A stretch of 64,000 nucleotides of DNA from contig NZ_JAPENX010000001.1 in the NCBI RefSeq assembly GCF_026341815.1, forward strand, positions 992,001 through 1,056,000. The letters run 5' to 3'. Position numbers and translations under genes: made by a program. The DNA comes from Streptomyces sp. NBC_00572 (GTDB lineage Bacteria; Actinomycetota; Actinomycetes; Streptomycetales; Streptomycetaceae). Below are positions 16,779 to 25,293 of the stretch, piece by piece; the stretch's first letter is position 1; each line of letters opens with the position of its first letter. The notes under the pieces are model-generated. The model did not search any database. It was not told the origin of the DNA and saw only the letters and a program-made list of their open reading frames with translations.

Positions 16779-16901
16779 ATGGCCATCACACAGAACGACA
16801 CCGCGACGGGTCGTCACGACCTTGAGCCGTTCTGGCCTTCCCGGCAGCATCATGACTTCGACCGGGTGTGTTGCCGCGCGAGGAACGCGTCGGCCCTCTA
16901 A
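16779..16901 (+). CDS. Possible 40-aa leader peptide
   Basis: ATG 16779 to TAA 16901 encodes a 40-residue peptide ending SRQHHDFDRVCCRARNASAL. The R-H-x-D-(F/L)-x-R-V plus cysteines arrangement resembles Streptomyces leader peptides I recall upstream of regulated genes. The ribosome site is poor: AGGGA lies almost against the ATG and can pair with TTCCCT at 16756-16761, which would hide it. The winged-helix regulator starts 98 bases later, after two small hairpins. The whole 16677-16999 stretch holds nothing else recognisable. It may equally be noncoding leader. Confidence 0.4.
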   Translation: MAITQNDTATGRHDLEPFWPSRQHHDFDRVCCRARNASAL

Positions 16902-16999
16902 AGCCCCGATCGGTACGGTCCGATCCACGGCCTTCGGCCGACGCGCACGACGTACGACTCCTGTCTGTTCGTTACTCCGCGCGAAAGAGCTGACCTCTC

Positions 17000-17578
17000 A
17001 TGGCCCACACCGCCCCCACCGCCCACACTTCGAGCGCTTCCCTCACGGCCGTTCGTCCCGGCCGTCATCGACTGCGTGCCGTCGATCCCAACGAGGTCGT
17101 CGACTTCGCCCAGGTCGCCGACTTCCTGCCGCCCGGCGCCACTCTGCTGCCCGCTCCCCCGCACACCTTGCCGACCCTGCCGGGCCGGCCGCCGATGGTC
17201 GGGTACCTCGTGCTCGTACCGGCCGATCAGCAGCCGCGGCTGCCCGTCGCCACTCCCGTGCCCGCGACCGCACCCGTCGCCGCTCCGGTGGAGGACCAGG
17301 GGCCCGTCGCCATCGACGGCGGCCGGCGGATCGCCGTCGTGGACGGGCAGGCGCTCGACCTGACGTATCTCGAGTTCGAGTTGCTCGCCCATCTGGTGGC
17401 GCACCCCCACCGGGTGCACACCCGCGACCAGTTGGTCACCACCGTGTGGGGGTACGGCCACGTCGGCGACGGACGTACCGTCGACGTGCACGTGGCCCGG
17501 CTGCGGCGCAAGCTGGGCGCCGAGCACCGCCACACGATCCAGACCGTGCGGCGGGTCGGCTACAAGTACACGCCCTGA
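17000..17578 (+). CDS. OmpR/PhoB-type winged-helix DNA-binding protein, no receiver domain
   Basis: A 192-aa protein. Residues 1-90 are Pro/Ala/Val-rich with no receiver-domain signature. Residues about 95-190 are a clear OmpR-type winged helix: LDLTYLEFELLAHLVAHPHRVHTRDQLV, the recognition part VWGYGHVGDGRTVDVHVARLRRKL, and the closing TVRRVGYKY. With no phosphoacceptor domain it is probably an orphan regulator not controlled by a histidine kinase. It sits downstream of glnII and convergent with the PepSY operon, with 6 bases between stops. No clear ribosome site is visible. Targets are unknown. Confidence 0.88.
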   Translation: MAHTAPTAHTSSASLTAVRPGRHRLRAVDPNEVVDFAQVADFLPPGATLLPAPPHTLPTLPGRPPMVGYLVLVPADQQPRLPVATPVPATAPVAAPVEDQGPVAIDGGRRIAVVDGQALDLTYLEFELLAHLVAHPHRVHTRDQLVTTVWGYGHVGDGRTVDVHVARLRRKLGAEHRHTIQTVRRVGYKYTP

Positions 17579-17584
17579 TCCCTG

Positions 17585-19033
17585 TCAGAGGGTTCGGGAC
17601 CTCGTCCTCGCCCTGGACACCACTCCCAGGGCGAGGTCCACGGTCAGGAACAGCAGCAGGCTGATGCCGAGCAGCGGGACGAACCACGCCACCAGCGCCG
17701 TGACCGCGAGGAGCGGGAGCAGCATCGTCACCGGGATCTTCCGCCACGCCCCGCGCGCCGCCGGGCGGCCCGGGCGGCGCAGCCACCACATGCGGTAGCC
17801 CCAGAGGATCAGCAGGATCAGGGCGAGTGCCAGGGCCGCGAGGGCCAGCTGGTTGAACAGGCCCAGGAACACGCCGGTGTGCGCGTCGATGCCTATGCGG
17901 GTGAGCTTCGCGAGGAGCGGGTAGTCGGCGAAGCGGAGCTGGTCGAGGACCGCGCCGTCCGCCGGGTTCACCGCCACCGAGTCCAGCTGGAGGGGGAACT
18001 GCGTGTCCGTCTCCTTGACCACATAGCCCTTGCCCTCGCCCGGCAGGACCACCGAGATCCTCGGGCTGTCGATGCCGGCCGCGCGCGCCGCCTCAAGTGC
18101 CTTGTCGAGGCCGATGTCCGGGCCCTGGGCGGTGGAGCCGCCGGTGTGGGCGCCGCCGTGGCCCTCGTGTTCCGAGGAGCCGCCGGCCGCGCCTCCGACG
18201 GTCGCGGTGAGCGTGGGCGTCGCGCCGCCGAGACCGTCCTGGACGGCGCCGATGTTCTCGCCCGCGTACCGCGACCAGGTCAGACCCGTCGCGGAGAGCA
18301 GGACGAGCCCGGTCACCGCCCACAGGCCGACCGAGCCGTGCCAGGACAGGGTGCGGCGGCGCGAGGCCGGACCGCCCTCCGGCACGAACAGGGCACGGCG
18401 GTTCTTCCGGCGCCGGCCCAGCCAGAGCAGCAGACCGCCGAGCGCGATGACCCACAGCCAGCTCGCGGCCAGCTCGCTGTAGTTGCGGCCGGTCTCGCCG
18501 AGGTGCAGATCGCGGTGCAGGCCGTCGATCCAGGTGCGCAGCGGAAGGGCGCCGGAGCTGCCGTAACTGGGCAGCTGTCCGCGGACGTCCCCGGTGTACG
18601 GGTCCACGAAGACGGCCAGCGAGGTGTCCTCGGGGACGTCCGGATCGGCCATCAGGACCCGGGTGGTCGCCCCGGGTTCGGCGCCGGGCCAGACGGCGGT
18701 GACGGTGCCGTTCGGGTTGACCTTGCGGGCGATGTTCACCTGCTGGGAGAGCGGCAGGGTCGTCTCGCCGACGGGGACCTCCAGCTCGTGCGCGTACACG
18801 ACCTTCTCGGCCTGGAAGGAGAGCGCGTACAGCAGGCCGCTCGCGGCGGCCACGAGGAGGAACGGGGCGACGAGCACGCCCGCGTAGAAGTGGAGGCGGA
18901 GGACGAGGGGGCGGAGGGCGCTCCAGGTCGTGGGCTTGGACGTGGGCTGCGTGGAGGTGGGGGTGGCAGCTGTTGTGGCTTCCGACGGTGGCGCCTCGGC
19001 GGTTTCCGGGCGTGCGGGATCGTCGATGGTCAT
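17585..19033 (-). CDS. PepSY-associated membrane protein
   Basis: A 482-aa membrane protein of the PepSY-TM family. An Ala/Thr/Pro-rich N-tail precedes LRLHFYAGVLVAPFLLVAAASGLLYAL, the family signature helix with its His. Further membrane segments lie near 190-215, 245-270, 385-410 and 425-465. The extracytoplasmic loops hold PepSY-like segments (VFVDPYTGDVRGQLP, VAVNPADGAVLDQLRF) and an EHEGHGGAHTGG run. Some PepSY-TM proteins act in iron-siderophore or copper reduction and homeostasis; the His-rich loop fits metal handling but does not prove it. The start at 19033 is 50 bases after the neighbouring membrane gene, so they form an operon. Confidence 0.85.
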   Translation of the reverse strand: MTIDDPARPETAEAPPSEATTAATPTSTQPTSKPTTWSALRPLVLRLHFYAGVLVAPFLLVAAASGLLYALSFQAEKVVYAHELEVPVGETTLPLSQQVNIARKVNPNGTVTAVWPGAEPGATTRVLMADPDVPEDTSLAVFVDPYTGDVRGQLPSYGSSGALPLRTWIDGLHRDLHLGETGRNYSELAASWLWVIALGGLLLWLGRRRKNRRALFVPEGGPASRRRTLSWHGSVGLWAVTGLVLLSATGLTWSRYAGENIGAVQDGLGGATPTLTATVGGAAGGSSEHEGHGGAHTGGSTAQGPDIGLDKALEAARAAGIDSPRISVVLPGEGKGYVVKETDTQFPLQLDSVAVNPADGAVLDQLRFADYPLLAKLTRIGIDAHTGVFLGLFNQLALAALALALILLILWGYRMWWLRRPGRPAARGAWRKIPVTMLLPLLAVTALVAWFVPLLGISLLLFLTVDLALGVVSRARTRSRTL

Positions 19034-19082
19034 GGCTGTGGCTGTCCTCGGAGTCGGTGCAGACAGGGGGAAGACCCCCGGG

Positions 19083-19805
19083 TCAGACGTGTGCTCCGAG
19101 GGCCGTGGCGCGGGGTACGGACAGCCGGGGCGGGCCGCGCCGGGAGAGGCTGTGCGCGAGGACGACGGTGTGCGGCCGGTGGGCGCTCCGCCGGGCCCGG
19201 CGGACGGGGCCACGCGGGGCGTCGGGGACCTGGACGTGCGCGAAGAGCAGGCGCAGGGGCGTGAAGGCGTACGCCAGGGCGGCTCGGGCGAGCGTGAGGA
19301 ACGCGGCCTCGCCGTGGGCCAGCCAGAGGCCGCAGAGGAGGGCGGCGAGGAGGTGGGCGGCGAGCATTCCTGCGCCGGAGCCGGTGCCGAAACCGGAGAG
19401 CATGGCCGGGACCATGTCGGTGCCCGTGCCCGCACCCGGGACCATGTCGGCGCCCGCGCCCGTGCTCGCTTCGTGCATCCCGGCCATGGCATCCATGCCG
19501 TCCATGCCGTGCATCGCATGCGTGCCGGTCCCGCCCGTTTCCCCCGCGTGGGAACCCGTCATCGAGAAGATCAGGTGCAGTGCGCCCTGGAGGACGAACA
19601 GCGCGCCCGCGATCGTCGGCGCACCCCGGCGTCGGCCGGCCGCCGCCCACGCGACGGCCGCCGTCAGGGCGAAGGCGCCGAGCAGGGTGAGTGCCGGAAG
19701 CCGGTGCGCAGACATGGACGAATGCCCCACGGCGGCCAACGTCACGCACACCACCGCGAACAGGGCGGCTCGCGCAGCGCGCAGGGGCGACCGGGGATTC
19801 GTCAT
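19083..19805 (-). CDS. Membrane protein with Met/His-rich loop, partner of the PepSY protein
   Basis: A 240-aa protein with hydrophobic segments near 10-28, 35-58, 62-80 and 150-190. A loop around 95-115 reads THAMHGMDGMDAMAGMHEAS, a dense Met/His run of the kind that binds copper or other soft metals. The C-terminal 45 residues are basic and Pro/Arg-rich. It is the first gene of a two-gene operon with the PepSY protein. Copper or heme/iron handling is inferred from the loop and the partner; no family is recognised with certainty. Confidence 0.75.
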   Translation of the reverse strand: MTNPRSPLRAARAALFAVVCVTLAAVGHSSMSAHRLPALTLLGAFALTAAVAWAAAGRRRGAPTIAGALFVLQGALHLIFSMTGSHAGETGGTGTHAMHGMDGMDAMAGMHEASTGAGADMVPGAGTGTDMVPAMLSGFGTGSGAGMLAAHLLAALLCGLWLAHGEAAFLTLARAALAYAFTPLRLLFAHVQVPDAPRGPVRRARRSAHRPHTVVLAHSLSRRGPPRLSVPRATALGAHV

Positions 19806-19959
19806 CGTCCGTCATGGTGTCATCCCGCCACGCGGGGCACGAGAGGCCCTCCCCGTCCCGTGACGTCGCCGTTCGATCCGGTGACGTTCCTCCCGTGGCG
19901 GAATCCTCCGGGAGCGAAAGTTCTGGCCCCGCGCCGCGCGGCCGGGCAGGCTCCTGATC

Positions 19960-20958
19960 ATGAAACTTCTGATGCTCGGGGGTACGGAGTTCGTGGGTCG
20001 CGCGGTCGTCGAGGCTGCGCTCGAACGGGGCTGGGAGGTGACCGTCTTCCATCGGGGGAGGCACGCGCCGCCGGCCGGGGTCACCTCGCTGATCGGCGAC
20101 CGCACGACCGGCCCCGACGGTCTCGCCGCCCTCGCCACGGGCTCCTGGGACGCTGTGGTGGACACCTGGTCGGCGGCACCCTCTGCCGTACGGGACGCCG
20201 CGCGGCTGCTCGCCGACCGGGTCGGACGGTACGCGTACGTGTCGAGCCGTTCCGTGTACGCGTGGCCGCCGGCGGCCGGGCTCGCGGAGGACGGCCCGCT
20301 GGTGGAGGGCTCGCCGGACGACGGGGACGTGCCGTACGCGGAGGCCAAGATGGGCGGTGAGCTCGCCGCCACGGCCGCGTTCGGCGCGGACCGGACGCTG
20401 CACGTCCGCGCGGGGCTGATCATCGGGCCGTACGAGAACGTGGGCCGGCTCCCCTGGTGGCTGGGTCGGATCGCGCGCGGCGGCCCGGTCCTCGCGCCGG
20501 GACCCGCCTCGCTGCCGATCCAGTACATCGACGCCCGCGACCTGGCCGAGTGGACGCTCGACGCGGTGGCCGCGGGGCTCTCCGGGCCGTACAACCTCGT
20601 CTCGCCGCCCGGGCACACGACCATGGGCGAGCTCCTCGACGCGTGCGTACGGGCCACCGGCTCGGACGCCGAACTCCGCTGGACCGACCCGGAAGCACTG
20701 GTCAAGGCCGGCGCCGCGCCGTGGTCGGAGCTGCCCGTGTGGCTCCCGCCGGGCGAGATGTACGACGCGATGCACACCGCCGACGTGTCCCGGGCCGTCG
20801 CGGCCGGGCTGCGTTGCCGGTCCGCGGAGGAGACCGTCGCGGACACGTGGGCGTGGCTGGAGTCGCTCGGCGGGACGGCCCCGCAGCGACCGGACCGGCC
20901 GGAGGTCGGCCTCTCCCCCGAACGGGAGGCGGAGGTGCTGGCCGCGCTCGCCGAGTAG
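19960..20958 (+). CDS. NAD-dependent epimerase/dehydratase-like SDR protein
   Basis: A 332-aa extended short-chain dehydrogenase. The N-terminus MKLLMLGGTEFVGRAVVEAAL is a GGTxFVG nucleotide-binding loop of the atypical SDR group that includes plant CSP41-like proteins. The usual YxxxK is seen only loosely, near VPYAEAKMGGELAA. The C-terminal half fits isoflavone-reductase/epimerase-like folds (YIDARDLAEWTLDAV). Substrate and reaction are unknown. It is transcribed away from the PepSY operon across a 154-base region and followed by a hairpin. Confidence 0.82.
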   Translation: MKLLMLGGTEFVGRAVVEAALERGWEVTVFHRGRHAPPAGVTSLIGDRTTGPDGLAALATGSWDAVVDTWSAAPSAVRDAARLLADRVGRYAYVSSRSVYAWPPAAGLAEDGPLVEGSPDDGDVPYAEAKMGGELAATAAFGADRTLHVRAGLIIGPYENVGRLPWWLGRIARGGPVLAPGPASLPIQYIDARDLAEWTLDAVAAGLSGPYNLVSPPGHTTMGELLDACVRATGSDAELRWTDPEALVKAGAAPWSELPVWLPPGEMYDAMHTADVSRAVAAGLRCRSAEETVADTWAWLESLGGTAPQRPDRPEVGLSPEREAEVLAALAE

Positions 20959-20978
20959 CCGGGTAGTGCCGGGTTGCC

Positions 20979-21019
20979 GCGCGAGTGGCCGGGTTGCCGG
21001 GTTGCCCGGCCACGCGCGC
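20979..21019 (+). terminator. Terminator-like hairpin after the SDR gene
   Basis: A 15-bp stem with one mismatch (20979-20993 with 21005-21019), set in a cluster of GCCGGGTTGCC repeats. Confidence 0.7.
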
Positions 21020-21102
21020 GGTATGAATCGTCCCGATCTGCCTGGATCGGGGCGATCCACTACCGTCGACACGAACGTGCACGAACCGGAGGAGTCGACG
21101 CC

Positions 21103-21906
21103 ATGCCCGCCATCCCCGCCACCTCCGTCGCCAACCTCCGCGACCTCGGCGGTCTGACGCTCGGTGCCGGGCGTTCCGTCCGCCCCGGGCTCGTCCTGCG
21201 CTCGGCCCAGCTCGACCGGCTCGACCCGGCCGACCCCGTCGTGGCCGCCCTGGGCATCCGTACCGTCGTCGACCTCCGTACGGAGAGCGAGCGCGCCGAC
21301 CGGCCCGACCGGCTTCCCGCCGGCGCCCGGCACCTCGTCGCGGACGTGCTCGCCGACCATCTGGCCATCAGCGGGCTGCCGCCCGCCGCCCGCCTGAAGG
21401 CGCTGCTCACCGACCCTGCGCTCGCCGAGGAACACCTCGGCGGAGGCCAGGTCCGGGCGGCCTTCGCCCGCACCTACCGGACCTTCGTCTCCGGCGACTC
21501 CGCCCGCGCCGCCTACCGCGCCCTGCTCACCGAGCTGGGAGCTCCGGACGCCGGGCCGCTGCTCTTCCACTGTTCGGCGGGCAAGGACCGGACGGGGTGG
21601 GCGGCGGCGGTCGTGCTTTCGCTGCTCGGCGCGGACGAGGAGACCGTGCGGGAGGAGTACCTGTCGGTCAACACCGCTGTACGGCAGGCGTTCGCGCCGA
21701 TGATCGAGGGGTTCACGGCCCAGGGCGGCAATCCCGACCTCGCGCTCGATCTGATCGGGGTCCTGCCGGAGTACCTGGCCGCGGGGCTCGACGAGGTGGC
21801 GGTCCGGCACGGGTCGATGGAGAAGTACGTACGGGAGGGGCTCGGCGTCCCGGACGAGGTGACGTCGCGGATCCGCGAGCGGTTGGCGGCCGGCCCGGCG
21901 GCCTGA
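21103..21906 (+). CDS. Tyrosine-protein phosphatase, DSP/LipA-type
   Basis: A 267-aa protein with the CX5R phosphatase loop in FHCSAGKDRTGWAA (about residue 152). It begins with NLRDLGGL and has RSAQLDRLDPAD and TVVDLRTESER, the features of the tyrosine phosphatase family that includes Mycobacterium PtpB. The extra Lys-Asp in the loop is typical of this group, some of which also act on phosphoinositides or Ser/Thr. Cytosolic, no signal peptide. AACCGGAGGAG lies just upstream of the ATG at 21103. Its targets are unknown. Confidence 0.9.
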   Translation: MPAIPATSVANLRDLGGLTLGAGRSVRPGLVLRSAQLDRLDPADPVVAALGIRTVVDLRTESERADRPDRLPAGARHLVADVLADHLAISGLPPAARLKALLTDPALAEEHLGGGQVRAAFARTYRTFVSGDSARAAYRALLTELGAPDAGPLLFHCSAGKDRTGWAAAVVLSLLGADEETVREEYLSVNTAVRQAFAPMIEGFTAQGGNPDLALDLIGVLPEYLAAGLDEVAVRHGSMEKYVREGLGVPDEVTSRIRERLAAGPAA

Positions 21907-21981
21907 GCCCGCGCCTGGGCCCCCGGGGGCCGGGACCGGGGACCGGGGTGACCATCGGAAGAATCGCTCGTTCTGCTGAAC

Positions 21982-24327
21982 GTGAGCACCAAGGATCTCG
22001 TCCCCTCGCCCGTGGGCCCCGTCGACGTCGAGCAGGCCGAGGCCGCGCTCGTCGAGCGCTATCCGCGGCTCGTCCGCATCGCCTACCTCGTGCTGCCGCC
22101 GTCGCTCGGCCGCAACCGCCGGGTGCTGACCGCGCACGCGCTCGTCCAGCGCTCGCTGCCGCGCCGCCGGGTCCCGGGCCCGGGCCCGGCCGTTCCTGAG
22201 CCCCGGCTCGCCGAGGACGCGGTCGATCCCGGTTACGCGTACGTGCGGGGCGAGGTGCTGCGGCAGGCGCTCATCGCGGGGCTGCCGCTGCGGCGGCTCG
22301 CGCTGCCGAGGCGGGCGCAGTTGCCGCCGCTGCTTCCGCACGTGTGGGGACTGCGGCTGTTCCCCCGGGTGGGCGGCGCCGATGAACTCGCCCTGGACCA
22401 GCGGCTGTCCCGCCTCTCCGGACCCGGCCGCGCGGCCTACGTCCTCCGCGGCCTGGAACGCCAGGGCGACCCGGAGGTCCTGCGGGTGCTCGCGGCGGCG
22501 GGGGTGGCGGACCCGCCGTCGGCCCTGGCCGAGGCGGACGCGCTGGACGGACCGGAGGGCGAGCCGGAGGACGGCCCGGCGGGATCTCTCGCCCCGGAGG
22601 CCCCGCCCGGTGACCCGGACGCTCCCCGTCCCCCTGCCGGTACGGGCGACCGCCCCGCCGGCGGCTACGCCCCGGGCACTCGGACCGGGGACGGGGACGC
22701 CCGTACGGCCAGGGTCGGCGAACAGCCCGGCCCCCGCTCCGTCGGAGGCGCGGCCGACCGCCGGGCGGGACGACCGGCCGGGGCGGGCGCGGCCGGCAGC
22801 ACGGACCGCCGCACCGAGCCCGACGGAGCCGGAGGCGCGGGCAGCCGTCCCGGGCCCGACGGCGGGCACGGGAGAAACGCGAGCAACAGGGGCAACGAGG
22901 AATCCGCGAGAAGCGGGGGATCCGGGAGGAACGGGGGATCCGTCCCGGCCCCCTTCGATCCCGGTCGGCGTCGCAGCGGTGTCGCCCTGCTCGAGTCCGA
23001 CGAGTTCGATCCGTGTGCGTTGCAGGCTCGGCCCACCGATCTTCTGCGGCGGCGGCAGCATGCGCGGGCCGCGTTCGTGGCGCTCGCCGCGCTTCTCGTG
23101 TGCGGGGCGCTGCTCGGGCTGCCTGGGGACGGGTGGGGCAGAAACGGTGCTGCTGCGCCCTCGTACGCGCGTAATCCCGCCGCCGAGGCCGCCCTCGATC
23201 CCGGGGCCCTCAAGCGGGTCGGCCCTGCCGTCTGGCCCGGTTCCACCCGGCGGGACTTCTCCGTGTGGCCCGCGCGCGGTGGACTCGTCGGGGACGCCGC
23301 GCTGCTGCGGCGGGCGCTCGCCGTGTGGGCGCGGCCCGGCGCCTCCGTGCGGTCCTCCGCCACGCCCGGGACGCCCGTGGGCCCGCCCATGGGGCCGCCG
23401 CAGCTGCTTTTCGCCGGTGTGGTCGACGGGGCCCGGGTGGTGCTCCTCCACGACGGGCTGCGGGTCGTGCGGTACGCGGAACCCGTCGGGGGTGCGGCCG
23501 GTGCCGCGCTCGACTTCGCGCGGACCGACGGGGCCGACGTCGTCGGTTCGGCGGCGCTCGTCCTGTCCCGCGCGGCCGGCAACGTCCGCTATCTGACGGC
23601 ACCTTGGGTGAAGGAGACGGCCGTACGGGATCTGCTGGCGCCCGCCGGGGAGCCGAGGCCGCTGCCGCGCGACGCCAGTGGGGTGACCGAGCCGATGACC
23701 GGTCCCGCCCTCGCCAGGAGCTGCACCCGCTGGAACACCCTTCAGGTGCGGGACGGTTCGGGCCGACGACTGCTCACCGATCTCGGCGAGCTGGCACCCG
23801 CCCGGCTCCTCTGGGGCCCGCCCGCCGCCGCCCCCACCGACGCCACGAGCCCCGAGGCGCGCGCGGCCTGGGCGCGGACCGCGTGCCAGCTGACGGCGGT
23901 ACGGGCCCACGGGGTGCGGTCCGTGAACGCCTGGCAGTTCGCCCGGCAGCCGCTGCCCGAGGGCGCCGGGAGCGGCACCTGGCTGTGCACCCGCGCCGAG
24001 ACCTGGCGCGGCACCGGCAGCCGGGTCCTCGCCCAGTTCCTGGTCCCCTCGCCGACGGTGCCCGCCGCGCTCGCGGCTCGCTCGGAGGGTTCGCCCGCCT
24101 GTGGCGTGCGGGATCCCCGGGTGCTGGCCGGGGTGCTCTGGCAGGCTCCCGGCGGCGCCTGGTACGTCCTGGCGGCCGGCAGCCCGGACTTCGCCGCGCT
24201 TGAGGTCTCCGGCGGGGTGAAGGGACGGTCCGACGGGCCGGTTCTGGCGGTCAGGGCGGCCGCCGGAGCGCGGGCCGACCTGGACGGCACCTTGCGGGAC
24301 GGGACGCAGGTCGGCGCCCTGAGGTGA
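21982..24327 (+). CDS. Large single-pass membrane protein with sigma-factor-like N-terminus
   Basis: A 781-aa protein starting at a GTG. Residues 1-200 resemble a degenerate sigma-70 region 2/4 layout: VEQAEAALVERYPRLVRIAYLVLPP, then LDQRLSRLSGPGRAAYVLRGLE. A low-complexity Gly/Pro/Arg/Asp linker of about 130 residues follows. One membrane segment (FVALAALLVCGALLGLP) lies near 365-385. The last 390 residues are probably outside the cell, with Trp-rich stretches and paired cysteines (SCTRWN, TACQL, WLCTR, PACGV). This looks like a cytoplasmic sensor or anti-sigma-type arrangement joined to an external domain, but no named family is recognised. Confidence 0.75.
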   Translation: MSTKDLVPSPVGPVDVEQAEAALVERYPRLVRIAYLVLPPSLGRNRRVLTAHALVQRSLPRRRVPGPGPAVPEPRLAEDAVDPGYAYVRGEVLRQALIAGLPLRRLALPRRAQLPPLLPHVWGLRLFPRVGGADELALDQRLSRLSGPGRAAYVLRGLERQGDPEVLRVLAAAGVADPPSALAEADALDGPEGEPEDGPAGSLAPEAPPGDPDAPRPPAGTGDRPAGGYAPGTRTGDGDARTARVGEQPGPRSVGGAADRRAGRPAGAGAAGSTDRRTEPDGAGGAGSRPGPDGGHGRNASNRGNEESARSGGSGRNGGSVPAPFDPGRRRSGVALLESDEFDPCALQARPTDLLRRRQHARAAFVALAALLVCGALLGLPGDGWGRNGAAAPSYARNPAAEAALDPGALKRVGPAVWPGSTRRDFSVWPARGGLVGDAALLRRALAVWARPGASVRSSATPGTPVGPPMGPPQLLFAGVVDGARVVLLHDGLRVVRYAEPVGGAAGAALDFARTDGADVVGSAALVLSRAAGNVRYLTAPWVKETAVRDLLAPAGEPRPLPRDASGVTEPMTGPALARSCTRWNTLQVRDGSGRRLLTDLGELAPARLLWGPPAAAPTDATSPEARAAWARTACQLTAVRAHGVRSVNAWQFARQPLPEGAGSGTWLCTRAETWRGTGSRVLAQFLVPSPTVPAALAARSEGSPACGVRDPRVLAGVLWQAPGGAWYVLAAGSPDFAALEVSGGVKGRSDGPVLAVRAAAGARADLDGTLRDGTQVGALR

Positions 24328-24408
24328 CCCGGGGGCCGCGTCCCGTACCCGCCAAAAAGACCGTGCACAGACCTGTTGCCACCGCCTACCCCTCAGTACA
24401 TTGACGTC

Positions 24409-25293
24409 ATGTCTAATACGCAGCCTGCACCGGTGGCGTCGGAGCACGTCGAGCTCAAGGCCCGCAAGGTCTCCTTCGACTGGGAGGAGACCCCGCTCCA
24501 CTGGGTACCCGGCGATCCCTTCACCACGCACACCATCAATGTGCTGCACCTGCTGCTCCCGGCCGGCGAACGCTGGTTCGTGCACGTCTACAAGCAGGCG
24601 CTGCCGTACATCACCGACGACCGGCTGCGCGCGGACGTCATCGGCTTCATCGGCCAGGAGGCCATCCACTCCCAGGCCCACGACGACGTCCTCCCCCACC
24701 TCCGGGAGCAGGGCCTCGACCCCACCCCGTACACCGCGCAGGTCGACTGGTTCTTCGAGAAGCTCCTCGGGGACCGGACCCTGCCGCCGGGCCGGCCGCG
24801 CCGCTGGTGGCTGATGGAGCGGGTCGCGATGATCGCCGCCATCGAGCACTACACCGCGTTCCTCGGCAACTGGGTGCTCAACGCCGACGAGCTCGACCGG
24901 GTCGGCGCCGACCCCACCATGCTGGACCTGCTGCGCTGGCACGGCGCCGAGGAGGTCGAGCACCGCTCGGTCGCCTTCGAGCTGTTCATGCACCTCGACG
25001 GCGGCTACCGGCGCCGCGCCCGCACGTGGGCGCTCGCCTTCTCCGCGCTCGTCTTCCTCTGGCAGCGGGGCGTCCGCTTCTTCATGGAGAACGACCCCAG
25101 CCTCCTCGACGGCAAGGCCTCCTTCGGCCAGTTCGTCCGCAAGGGCCGGCAGGGCGTGCTGCCCTCCACCCCGGACATGCTGCGCTCGATACCCCGCTAC
25201 CTCAGCCGCGCCTACCACCCCTCGCAGGAGGGTGACACCGCACAGGCGATGGCCTACCTGGCCTCCTCCCCCGGCGCCAACGGAGGTCACTGA
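24409..25293 (+). CDS. Metal-dependent hydrolase family protein (di-iron ferritin-like, PF10118 type)
   Basis: A 294-aa soluble protein. Repeated carboxylate/His motifs sit on helices: GFIGQEAIHSQAH (about 82-94), AIEHYTAF (about 144-151) and GAEEVEHRSVAFE (about 181-193). Such ExxH pairs are what a di-iron ferritin-like site needs, so oxygen activation is at least as likely as hydrolysis. The ATG at 24409 gives MSNTQPAPVAS. The next gene, a flavin/2Fe-2S reductase, overlaps by one base (TGATG), which suggests it supplies electrons. The substrate is unknown; the family name is from memory. Confidence 0.82.
   Translation: MSNTQPAPVASEHVELKARKVSFDWEETPLHWVPGDPFTTHTINVLHLLLPAGERWFVHVYKQALPYITDDRLRADVIGFIGQEAIHSQAHDDVLPHLREQGLDPTPYTAQVDWFFEKLLGDRTLPPGRPRRWWLMERVAMIAAIEHYTAFLGNWVLNADELDRVGADPTMLDLLRWHGAEEVEHRSVAFELFMHLDGGYRRRARTWALAFSALVFLWQRGVRFFMENDPSLLDGKASFGQFVRKGRQGVLPSTPDMLRSIPRYLSRAYHPSQEGDTAQAMAYLASSPGANGGH

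Noticed and set aside
19030..25290. Very long open frame (over 2000 codons) on the minus strand
   Set aside because: It is antisense to seven well-supported genes; long antisense frames are expected at this G+C content because stop codons are rare. The composition is Arg/Gly/Pro-rich with no domains.
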